Source: an uncultured Chlorobiota bacterium (GTDB lineage: Bacteria; Bacteroidota; Kapaibacteriia; OLB7). From it: a stretch of 5,651 bases of DNA. The position numbers and the translations under genes were made by a program. Positions 1 through 5,651 of the stretch are shown here, in pieces; the first letter of the stretch is position 1; every line of letters starts with the position of its first letter. The stretch is from NCBI GenBank assembly GCA_946481475.1, contig CAMLOB010000302.1, forward strand, positions 1-5,651, written 5' to 3'. The notes beneath the pieces were generated by a model that was not told where the DNA came from, ran no database searches, and saw only the letters and a list, made by a program, of their open reading frames with translations.

Positions 1-1418
1 ACTACATCAACGCCCTGGCGATCACACTCTTCGGCGACCATCCGGTCTCGATCCGGATTCTCGATCTTCTCTGCCAGGTTCTGACCTGTTTCTTTCTCGT
101 CCGACTCATTCGTCGCGCCTCACGTGACGATCTGTGGGCCGCCCTCTCCGTTCTCCTCTATCCTCTCCTCTACCTCAGTCTGAACTTCGCGAACACCGCA
201 CAGGTCGAGAGTTTTCTCGGACTGCTGACACTTCCGGCGATCGGCTTCTTTCTCTTTCGCAGAGACCGGATCGGTTTCCTGGGCATCGGTCTTCTCTGTG
301 GCGTCGCCTTCATTCTCAAATTCACCTTCGGCGTCACGCTTGCGGCATTCCTGATCGCCGATCTTCTGATGTTCCGCGACGGGTGGAAGGATCGATTGAA
401 GCGCTATCTCTTTCTGGGAACCGGTTTCGGGGTCATCGTCGCTCTCTTCCTCCTCTATCTCTTCGCCTTCGACGCCTGGACCGGATTTCTTCAGATGCAG
501 GAATTTCTGGGGGGCTACACCGGCATCCAGTTCGCCTCGAAAGGGGATCTGATCCGGGAGATGCTGACCGAGCTCCCCCGCCTGATGGCCGACGAGTATT
601 CGATGACGATGCTGGTCGGGACGATTCTGGGGATCGGGGGGGCGTTCGGGATCGGCAAGGGGGAGCGGAGCAGAGTGATGGGGGGAGAGACGAGAGGACT
701 GTTGAGGGTGGCGACATTGTTGTTTCTGGCGTTGCTTTGCACGATTGCGATCGAGGCGAAGTGGTTGCATTATCATCTGAGCCGGTTATATCCGTTCGGG
801 GCGTTGCTGGCGGGGTATGGTCTGGTGAGAATCGGGAGAGCGTTGTCAGCAGGAGAGCGTGATTCGTTCCGGTGGATCGGGCTCACGCTTGCTCTTGTCC
901 TCCTCCTCGGCTTCAGTCCGCTGACCCGCTACGTCTTTCATCTGCGCCCCTCGATCCTTCTGATCACAAAAGGGGCCGAGGCGTTCGACGCCTACTACGC
1001 CCACACCCGGAGCGCGGACGACTGGACGATGGAGGACCTGCGCGAAGTCGGCTCCTTTCTCTCCTCCCGTCTCCAGCCGGAAGACAAGCTCTTCATCAGC
1101 TCCGGCGTGGCCGGTCTCCTCTACCGCGAATCGGGCTACGTCCCCGACTTCCCGATCTTCCACTCCGGCTTCCTGATCGCCCCCTTCTCCCCGAAGCCCT
1201 GGATCGACTCGACCATCTCCCACCTGACAACCACGAAACCCCGCTTCATCGTGCTGCAGCGAAGCGACCGGATGGCGATCATCACCGGCACAAACGAGAC
1301 ATCGGAGGAACTGTTCGGGCGGATTCCGGAGACGACCCGGTTGCTGGCAGAGGAATATGAAGTGGTGCTGGAGCGGCCGGGGTTTCGGGTGTATGAGAAA
1401 AGTGCGTCTGCGAACTGA
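1..1418 (+). CDS. GT-C family membrane glycosyltransferase (GT39/ArnT-like), 5'-truncated
   Basis: The frame is open from the first bases (first full codon at 3) to the TGA at 1416-1418, giving 471 residues. The ATG at 369 is only residue 123 and lies inside the membrane region, so it is not the start. Hydrophobic segments lie near residues 18-34, 46-60, 69-85, 90-105, 107-122, 135-157, 202-216, 236-250 and 290-306. The first residues (LFGDHPVSIRILDLL) match the usual 'lfG-s--a-R-psal' stretch of GT39-type enzymes just after the first luminal loop. Perhaps 60-90 residues are therefore missing, including the catalytic acidic residue(s) of that loop. The segment EAKWLHYHLSRLYPFGALLAG (249-269, key residues K253, H256, Y257, H258, P264) resembles the 'K--YH---l-P-lal-aa-gl' segment common in these proteins. 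Residues from about 309 form a soluble, probably periplasmic, tail. Family members move a sugar from a polyprenyl-phosphate donor to an envelope acceptor; donor and acceptor cannot be told here. The family call is solid, the specific function unknown. Confidence 0.85.
   Translation, partial: YINALAITLFGDHPVSIRILDLLCQVLTCFFLVRLIRRASRDDLWAALSVLLYPLLYLSLNFANTAQVESFLGLLTLPAIGFFLFRRDRIGFLGIGLLCGVAFILKFTFGVTLAAFLIADLLMFRDGWKDRLKRYLFLGTGFGVIVALFLLYLFAFDAWTGFLQMQEFLGGYTGIQFASKGDLIREMLTELPRLMADEYSMTMLVGTILGIGGAFGIGKGERSRVMGGETRGLLRVATLLFLALLCTIAIEAKWLHYHLSRLYPFGALLAGYGLVRIGRALSAGERDSFRWIGLTLALVLLLGFSPLTRYVFHLRPSILLITKGAEAFDAYYAHTRSADDWTMEDLREVGSFLSSRLQPEDKLFISSGVAGLLYRESGYVPDFPIFHSGFLIAPFSPKPWIDSTISHLTTTKPRFIVLQRSDRMAIITGTNETSEELFGRIPETTRLLAEEYEVVLERPGFRVYEKSASAN
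927..1415 (+). other. Soluble C-terminal domain of the GT-C glycosyltransferase
   Basis: After the last hydrophobic segment, residues 309-471 are mixed alpha/beta and not membrane-like. They include DDWTMEDLREVGSFLSSRLQ, then PEDKLFISSGVAGLLYRESG, and later TKPRFIVLQRSD. This order (a helix beginning 'dl-evg-fl', the 'p-Dklfi-sg-agllY-esg' strand-helix, then 'kPrfivlq') is seen in periplasmic tails of GT39-like bacterial proteins. In that family the tail is thought to help bind substrate. The domain boundary is set by hydrophobicity only. Confidence 0.55.
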
Positions 1419-1500
1419 TCTCCGAATCAACAGTGCTTTTCGGTTAGACAATAACGGAGCAGGCGATCCGGATCGCCTGCTCCATTACAACTCAAGATCC
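1419..1500. other. Convergent intergenic region
   Basis: These 82 bases separate the two stop codons. Apart from the palindrome at 1456-1483, I see no ORF, promoter or further repeat. A TTTT run at 1437-1440 follows no strong stem. Confidence 0.8.
1456..1483. terminator. Perfect 28-bp palindrome between convergent genes; likely shared terminator
   Basis: The left arm GGAGCAGGCGATCC (1456-1469) is followed directly by its exact reverse complement (1470-1483). Three more base pairs (1452-1454 with 1485-1487) continue after one C/A mismatch. As RNA it would fold into a GC-rich stem of about 12 pairs with a 4-nt loop. It starts 38 nt after the plus-strand stop and 18 nt after the minus-strand stop, the usual place for an intrinsic terminator. 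On the minus strand the stem is followed by GTTATTGTCT, a moderate U-tract; on the plus strand by ATTACAACTC, a poor one. It should therefore work better for the minus-strand gene, possibly in both directions. A protein-binding palindrome or a dispersed repeat is an alternative. Confidence 0.7.
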
Positions 1501-4500
1501 TCACCTCATTAACATTACTTTCCGCGTCGCCCGGTCGTTCAGCGTCCGCAACTCCACCAGATACGTCCCCGACGGCAGGTCGGCTCCCGAGAACTCCACC
1601 GCATAGCGCCCCGCCGGATAGAATTCCTTCCCGATCAGCGAACGGATCTCCCGTCCATACGCATCATACACCGTCAGCGTCACGTGTTCGTTCCGTCCGA
1701 CCGAGAACCGGATCTCCGTCTCCCCCGTGAACGGGTTCGGCTGCGCCGCGACCCGAAGCCCCGCCTCCGCATCCCCCGCCAGTCTGCGTACGCGTTTGCC
1801 CGTCAGGCTCTCGATCCATTTCCGCACCCGCCCCATCATCCGGCCCGATGTGGAGTCGAGGTCGACGTTCGACAACAGATCATCCGAGGCAAGTCGAAGC
1901 CGAATGTAGTATGTGCCGGAGAGGAGATCGATCACCGTATCGCTGATCCGGTATTGTGCCGGGTCGGTCGTGACGTCAAGGCGCGTCGAGTCGAGCAGGA
2001 AGACCACCGCTCCGGTTACCGAGTCGACAAGCTCCAGCATGAAGTCGATCTCCTTTCCCGCGCAGGCCCCCGAATCGCCGTAGAATATTCTCACCTCCAT
2101 CTCTCCACCGATTGCCGTGCTGTCTCCGGTCGTAAACGGTTCGGTCCTGAGGAGCGCCAGAAGATCCGAGAGGCTGTCCGGCACCGATTCCGGCACAAGG
2201 CTGAGAGGGCGGCTCTCGTCGGCGTCGCTGAACCAGACGTCGAGGAGACGGGCGGTGAAGCCGATTCCGAGGGAGTCGTCCAGTCCCGCACCGACCTCAC
2301 GCCCGTCGGCAAGGTATCCGTCCGGCCGCGTCCGCGCATAGTACTCGCGACTTGTGCGCAATGAACTGTCGGCCTCCAGACCGTAGAGAACGGCATACCG
2401 CTTGACGAGCTTCCCTTCGGAGGCCGTACCGTTCGGGTTCTCTCCCCGGTACGAAAATGCCTGCGCTTCCCCGCTCTGCCATTGAGGGGTGGCATTCATC
2501 CGCCACTTCGCCACGAACTGACGGATATTCAACGTCTGGTTATCGTCCTGGAACACAAGGGTAAATAGTGGAGAAGCAGCCGAGTCGGCAGGGACCATGA
2601 TCTGGTTTTGTGAGGAGACGACGGGAAAAGCATATTTCTGGATACCATCCAGGTAGACCGGGCGACTTGCCCACGTCCCCATCTGTATCGGCAGGCTCGC
2701 GGCGGTATCGAAAAGAATCGCCGTGAAGTAGAGATCGCTCAGGTAATCGTCATATGCCCATTGACCGTTGATATAGACCGGCACAATCCGGTACCACTCC
2801 CACGTTACTCCCTCCATCACTCTCCCCAGACCGTCCTGCGACTGATCGATCGACGGGTGGAGATAGTGGTTGGCCAGTGTGCTTTGAGGGAGACCGGCGC
2901 CGGGATAGGAAATGGGATTGGGAGAGATGTAGAAGGGAGCATTCACCATGTTGGTGGCCTGGGCATAGAACAGTTCCGGCCCCGTCGGTGGAGGGACGTA
3001 ATTCAGTCGTCCGTAGACGATGCCGTAGTAGACTCCATAGGGATTCGTATCGGACTGCTGCCAGACGACCGGTGTTGACTGCTGGCTCATTCCGCGGTGG
3101 GTGAACGGAGGCATCGCCGGATACTGTCCCGGACCGTAGCCCGCCTGATCGTTGTACCAATTGCTCAGCGTGTCGAGCGGCGTCCAGACCGGGAAGTTGA
3201 GGAAGTTCGTATCCATCAACCGTCCCCGCGCGACGATTCCGGCGGTCGAGTCGCTCCAGGCAACGTACTCTCCGATGCCGCTGTCCCCGCTTGCCGAGGA
3301 AATCACCGGCGTTCCCCACCGATAGGGGTCAAGACCGTAGTGATAGCCGACATTCCGAATGGGAAGCGTGAACATCTCCTCGATGGTATCTCCCTCGGAA
3401 TCGGCAACTTTGAAGTACTGGATGTCGCGGATGAGAACTTCTCGCTGACCGACATATCCGGTATCGTTCGGATGAGCAGTCCAGACGATGGAGATTCGGG
3501 GAAGGGCCTTGTTGGACCGTGTGCGGAGGGTGATCGAGGGATGCGTGTTCATCGTGCGGGGTTGATCGGCCACCATGTAGCCGGAGACGGGCCACTCCGT
3601 CGGTTCCCAGAGGATGGTACCACTCGGCGTTATCGGCACGGACCGGCGGAAGAAGACGTGATAGTCGTTGAGGGCACTATCCCATCGAAAATAAGTCGAA
3701 TAGTAACGATCCGTAACAGGTTCGTATATGATTTTCCGCTGATTGTTCCGCGTCAGGTCCCCCGGAGCCATCGATTCGTCCGGTTGGGCGTACGTCACTT
3801 CCAGGAGCGTTCCGGCCCCCGGCGGAAGCGTGATCCGGACCTTTCCGTTGGGGGCGACGATCGCCGAATCGAGCGGCTTCCGGACGCCGAGCAAGGCGAG
3901 CGTGTCGTAGGTGGGCAACACCTCCCGTACGCGGAGCCACACGTTGTACTGATGCGATGTGTCGGGATTCGGAATATTGAACCGAATCTCGATGGTCCGG
4001 TTCTCGGTCAGCGAATCCATCTTCCGCCCCCGCGCCGAGGTGCTGCTGATCCAGTCAGGTCGCTGAAACGCCCTCCTGTTGACGATGTACAGATGATGGG
4101 TATCGAGCATGTGGTTCGCTCCGACCTTCTTGTCGAACAACCCGACCTCGACAAACGTCGCCCAGGCCGAGTCCTTCGCCCCGGTCAGCGGATTCACGGC
4201 GGTGACCTCCTGAATGATCTCGTTCGAATCGAGCGGACGGGACTTGTACTGCAACATCTCCGGGTGCGCGGTATCCAGCGGCCATTCGGTCGTGTAGTGG
4301 ACCGAATAGCTCTCCCGCCATGTCAGGTCCATCATCTTCTTCCCGATCTCCCGCAACCGCCGGTTCACCCGCTTCATTGCCCGGGTGCGGACACCGAAGC
4401 CGACATACATGTCCGGGATCGTCACCAGCGGCCATGCCGTCCCCCGGTGGAACGTCCACGCCGAGTCGAAGTCCTGAACGGTGTCGCTGGTGCATTGCTT

Positions 4501-5651
4501 GTTCCACGCCGAGCCGACCGGACCGAAGCTCCCCCCATAGTCGCCACCCTTATATTCGCCATTGACCCACATCGACAGCCCCCAGATCGTATCCCCGTTC
4601 GGCTGCAACCTATGGAGCAGCGGAGCGTTCGCCGAGGAAGTCAGCCACCAGTAGACCGCCCCCTTGGCACCGTAGGCCAGACCGAGGTTGGTCATCATCC
4701 GTAACTCCGCCTCGGTCGGGATGTGGCCGATCAGCGTGTCGAGATGCCAGACGCCGGTGCTGTCCTGATAGAGTTGCAGATCCAGATTGCTGTTGACGCT
4801 CGGCAACTGGATCAGCCGCCGTCCGGTCGCCCGGGAGATGCGGGCAGCATCACCAAGATGGTGGAGCAGGCCCCAGCGTCGCTGCCACAACGTACTGGGC
4901 AGATGGTCCCACGAGGGCATGTACCGCCCGACGACGCTCCGTTGCAAGGTCTTCTCGTACTCCTCAAGCGAGGAGGGATCGTCCAGATCGATCTCCCCGA
5001 TCCTGAAGCGACCGCCGTTCTCCTCCCGGATGCTGGGAAGTTCCTCGTACCGGAGATTGAAGCCGTCTTTCTGCCGGATCGAATCGGTCCCCTGCAACGG
5101 CAGTGTCCAGAGGTAGGTCTCGACACCGACGAACTCCGGCGTGGAGAGGGAATGCTGGTGGAACATGTCGTTGAGGAAGTACTGCGCGCTCCACGTGCCG
5201 ACCGAATCCCGCTCGCCGGGGAAGCCGGGGCGCGCGACGTTGAAGGTATCCCGCAGGATGTTGATCATGGTCTCCATGCCTGCCCACGCGGTGGCGTGTT
5301 GTTCCTCGCCGGGATAGAGGCCGAACCATGCGCGGCGCAGCGAATCCTCCGGCAGGCTGTAGTCGTTGGCTCCGTAGAGGAGACGGCGCATGAGGTTGAT
5401 CCGCTCTTGCCGCCACGCTTTGGCGGTCGCATCGGTGCCGAGCGAAAGCTGGCCGTGGATGTCACGGAGGGAGATGCTGCGCAGGGCAAGCTGTTCGCCG
5501 CCGAGCCAGGTGACGCGGATGTCGAAACGTCGGCTGCAATCGCTGGTATCTTTGGTCGGTCCCCATGCACCGTTGGCCAGATAGCGGAGATCGATAGGAA
5601 AGATTGCTTCCTGATACTTATCAAATACGTCATTGCCCTTCGGCTTCAGAT
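1501..5651 (-). CDS. Giant T9SS-exported multidomain protein, glycoside-hydrolase-like, 5'-truncated
   Basis: The frame is open from the window edge (first full codon 5649-5647) to the TGA at 1503-1501, giving 1382 residues. The ATG at 5391 is residue 87. The 86 codons before it contain no stop and read as normal protein (FDIRVTWLGGEQLALRSISL), and no clear ribosome binding site precedes that ATG, so the true start and signal peptide lie outside. In order I see: a beta-rich N-terminal part (1-75); a probable TIM-barrel hydrolase-like region (about 106-436); a beta-sandwich (about 466-621) with PNGKVRITLPPGAGTLLEVTY, typical of the domain that follows glycosidase barrels; a probable beta-propeller (about 637-1086); a second beta-sandwich (about 1126-1266); and a T9SS sorting domain (1298-1382). 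It should be exported by Sec, carried through the outer membrane by T9SS, and anchored or released. Polysaccharide binding or cleavage is plausible, but no family was identified and catalysis is unproven. There is no internal stop or frameshift. Confidence 0.9.
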   Translation of the reverse strand, partial: LKPKGNDVFDKYQEAIFPIDLRYLANGAWGPTKDTSDCSRRFDIRVTWLGGEQLALRSISLRDIHGQLSLGTDATAKAWRQERINLMRRLLYGANDYSLPEDSLRRAWFGLYPGEEQHATAWAGMETMINILRDTFNVARPGFPGERDSVGTWSAQYFLNDMFHQHSLSTPEFVGVETYLWTLPLQGTDSIRQKDGFNLRYEELPSIREENGGRFRIGEIDLDDPSSLEEYEKTLQRSVVGRYMPSWDHLPSTLWQRRWGLLHHLGDAARISRATGRRLIQLPSVNSNLDLQLYQDSTGVWHLDTLIGHIPTEAELRMMTNLGLAYGAKGAVYWWLTSSANAPLLHRLQPNGDTIWGLSMWVNGEYKGGDYGGSFGPVGSAWNKQCTSDTVQDFDSAWTFHRGTAWPLVTIPDMYVGFGVRTRAMKRVNRRLREIGKKMMDLTWRESYSVHYTTEWPLDTAHPEMLQYKSRPLDSNEIIQEVTAVNPLTGAKDSAWATFVEVGLFDKKVGANHMLDTHHLYIVNRRAFQRPDWISSTSARGRKMDSLTENRTIEIRFNIPNPDTSHQYNVWLRVREVLPTYDTLALLGVRKPLDSAIVAPNGKVRITLPPGAGTLLEVTYAQPDESMAPGDLTRNNQRKIIYEPVTDRYYSTYFRWDSALNDYHVFFRRSVPITPSGTILWEPTEWPVSGYMVADQPRTMNTHPSITLRTRSNKALPRISIVWTAHPNDTGYVGQREVLIRDIQYFKVADSEGDTIEEMFTLPIRNVGYHYGLDPYRWGTPVISSASGDSGIGEYVAWSDSTAGIVARGRLMDTNFLNFPVWTPLDTLSNWYNDQAGYGPGQYPAMPPFTHRGMSQQSTPVVWQQSDTNPYGVYYGIVYGRLNYVPPPTGPELFYAQATNMVNAPFYISPNPISYPGAGLPQSTLANHYLHPSIDQSQDGLGRVMEGVTWEWYRIVPVYINGQWAYDDYLSDLYFTAILFDTAASLPIQMGTWASRPVYLDGIQKYAFPVVSSQNQIMVPADSAASPLFTLVFQDDNQTLNIRQFVAKWRMNATPQWQSGEAQAFSYRGENPNGTASEGKLVKRYAVLYGLEADSSLRTSREYYARTRPDGYLADGREVGAGLDDSLGIGFTARLLDVWFSDADESRPLSLVPESVPDSLSDLLALLRTEPFTTGDSTAIGGEMEVRIFYGDSGACAGKEIDFMLELVDSVTGAVVFLLDSTRLDVTTDPAQYRISDTVIDLLSGTYYIRLRLASDDLLSNVDLDSTSGRMMGRVRKWIESLTGKRVRRLAGDAEAGLRVAAQPNPFTGETEIRFSVGRNEHVTLTVYDAYGREIRSLIGKEFYPAGRYAVEFSGADLPSGTYLVELRTLNDRATRKVMLMR
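1504..1758 (-). other. T9SS type A C-terminal sorting domain
   Basis: The final 85 residues carry the full signature of the Por secretion system (T9SS) type A sorting domain. An early QPNPF motif is followed by TEIRFSV, then VTLTVYDAYGREIRSL, a G-rich turn (YPAGRYAVEFSG), DLPSGTYLVELRT, and the basic end RATRKVMLMR. In Bacteroidota this domain directs Sec-exported cargo through the outer-membrane T9SS translocon. It is usually cleaved by the PorU sortase, and cargo is often attached to an anionic lipopolysaccharide. The protein ends on the domain's last strand, so the 3' end of the gene is intact. This is the most secure functional call in the window. Confidence 0.95.
1852..2274 (-). other. 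Second beta-sandwich before the sorting domain
   Basis: Residues about 1126-1266 alternate acidic loops and strands: GFTARLLDVWFSDADE, GGEMEVRIFYGDSG, KEIDFMLELVDSVTGAVVFLL, PAQYRISDTVIDLLSGTYYIRLRLA. The closing 'l-sGtYyirl-l' phrase resembles the last strand of Ig-like or fibronectin-like modules. It may be a spacer or binding domain lifting the propeller off the cell surface. No family was recognised. Confidence 0.4.
2392..3741 (-). other. Probable beta-propeller (5-6 blades, sialidase/BNR-like)
   Basis: Blade-like units recur about every 75 residues, each opening with a short Pro-containing strand and followed by a hydrophobic strand with a Trp, Tyr or Phe. In visible-protein numbering the openings are HPSITL (703), TPVISS (780), TPVVWQ (859), HPSIDQ (931) and FPVVSS (about 1008). 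The matching inner strands are ISIVWTA, EYVAWSD, YYGIVYGR, EGVTWEW and FTLVFQD. A preceding unit (about 637-690) has YHVFFRRS, then SVPITPSGTILWEP, which looks like a degenerate Asp-box (S-x-D-x-G-x-x-W type). That gives five clear units and a probable sixth. Propellers of this kind bind glycans or proteins; sialidase activity is not supported, as the usual arginine triad was not traced. Confidence 0.6.
3787..4254 (-). other. Beta-sandwich region following the barrel
   Basis: Residues about 466-621 are strand-rich: AWATFVEVGLFD, HHLYIVNRRAF, RTIEIRFNIP, YNVWLRVREVL, then GKVRITLPPGAGTLLEVTYA. The closing 'v-i-LpPGagtLLev' phrase is typical of C-terminal beta-sandwich domains packed against TIM-barrel glycosidases. 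That supports reading the preceding region as a barrel. Such domains are usually structural rather than catalytic. Confidence 0.5.
4342..5334 (-). other. Probable TIM-barrel, glycoside-hydrolase-like region
   Basis: Residues about 106-436 of the visible protein (counting from the codon at 5649) alternate short hydrophobic strands with amphipathic helices. Clear strand-like pieces are AWFGLYPGEEQ, FVGVETYLWTLPL, RRLIQLPSVNS and GAKGAVYWWLTSS. The last pair, with the helix TEAELRMMTNLGLAYGAKG before it, looks like strands 7-8 of a barrel. In many glycosidase-like proteins this reads 'E-r-m---ala-GakGi-yw'. The acidic residues after strands (GEE at 114-116, the E of GVETY at 177) sit where catalytic or substrate-binding carboxylates usually are. 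This is a fold guess from pattern; no specific GH family was recognised. Confidence 0.45.

Noticed and set aside
369..371. ATG as the start of the glycosyltransferase
   Set aside because: The same frame is open for 122 codons before it, and these encode membrane segments typical of the family.
134..862. Plus-strand 242-codon frame overlapping the glycosyltransferase
   Set aside because: It is rich in Arg, Ser and Gly and has low complexity. The other plus frame has clear membrane segments and family motifs over the same bases.
1431..1440. TTTT run as a separate terminator for the plus gene
   Set aside because: No stable stem precedes it; the palindrome just downstream is the better candidate.
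846..1451. Minus-strand 201-codon frame opposite the glycosyltransferase end
   Set aside because: It is a shadow with no recognisable motif, and its 5' end would overlap the shared palindrome region.
1684..2364. Plus-strand 226-codon frame antisense to the T9SS tail
   Set aside because: It covers the intact T9SS sorting domain on the other strand and has an Arg-rich shadow composition.
3097..4704. Long plus-strand open frame of 535 codons antisense to the T9SS protein
   Set aside because: It lies wholly inside the well-supported minus-strand gene. Its translation is rich in Arg, Pro, His and Asp with no fold-like hydrophobic pattern, as expected of a stop-poor shadow frame in GC-rich DNA.

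Overview
The window holds two large, convergent protein genes that both run off its edges, with a short shared intergenic region between them. The organism is most likely a GC-rich member of the Bacteroidota/Chlorobi-type (FCB) bacteria. The evidence is a C-terminal sorting domain of the type 9 secretion system (T9SS) on the minus-strand protein, a signal known essentially only from that group. The GC-rich sequence argues against the classic AT-rich Bacteroidales and Flavobacteriales. It fits lineages such as Kapabacteria, Ignavibacteria relatives or Rhodothermia, but this placement is an inference.

Layout. Positions 1-1418 (+) carry the last 471 codons of a polytopic inner-membrane protein of the GT-C glycosyltransferase type (GT39/ArnT-like). 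It has about nine hydrophobic segments followed by a soluble, probably periplasmic, C-terminal part. Its start and the usual catalytic first-loop acidic residue lie before the window. Positions 1419-1500 are intergenic and contain a perfect 28-bp palindrome, best read as a shared terminator for the two convergent genes. Positions 1501-5651 (-) carry at least 1382 codons of a giant exported protein. In order, it shows an N-terminal beta-rich part, a probable TIM-barrel glycoside-hydrolase-like region, a beta-sandwich, a probable beta-propeller of five or six blades, another beta-sandwich, and the T9SS sorting domain. The reading frame stays open from the ATG at 5391 to the window edge, so that ATG is internal and the true start is outside.

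How they relate. The genes face each other and are not an operon. One builds or modifies a surface glycan using lipid-linked sugar. The other is secreted across the outer membrane and probably anchored to the surface or released. A functional link is possible, because T9SS cargo is often attached to a surface polysaccharide, but nothing in the sequence proves one. No RNA genes, mobile elements, CRISPR arrays or promoters were found; both promoters should lie outside the window.
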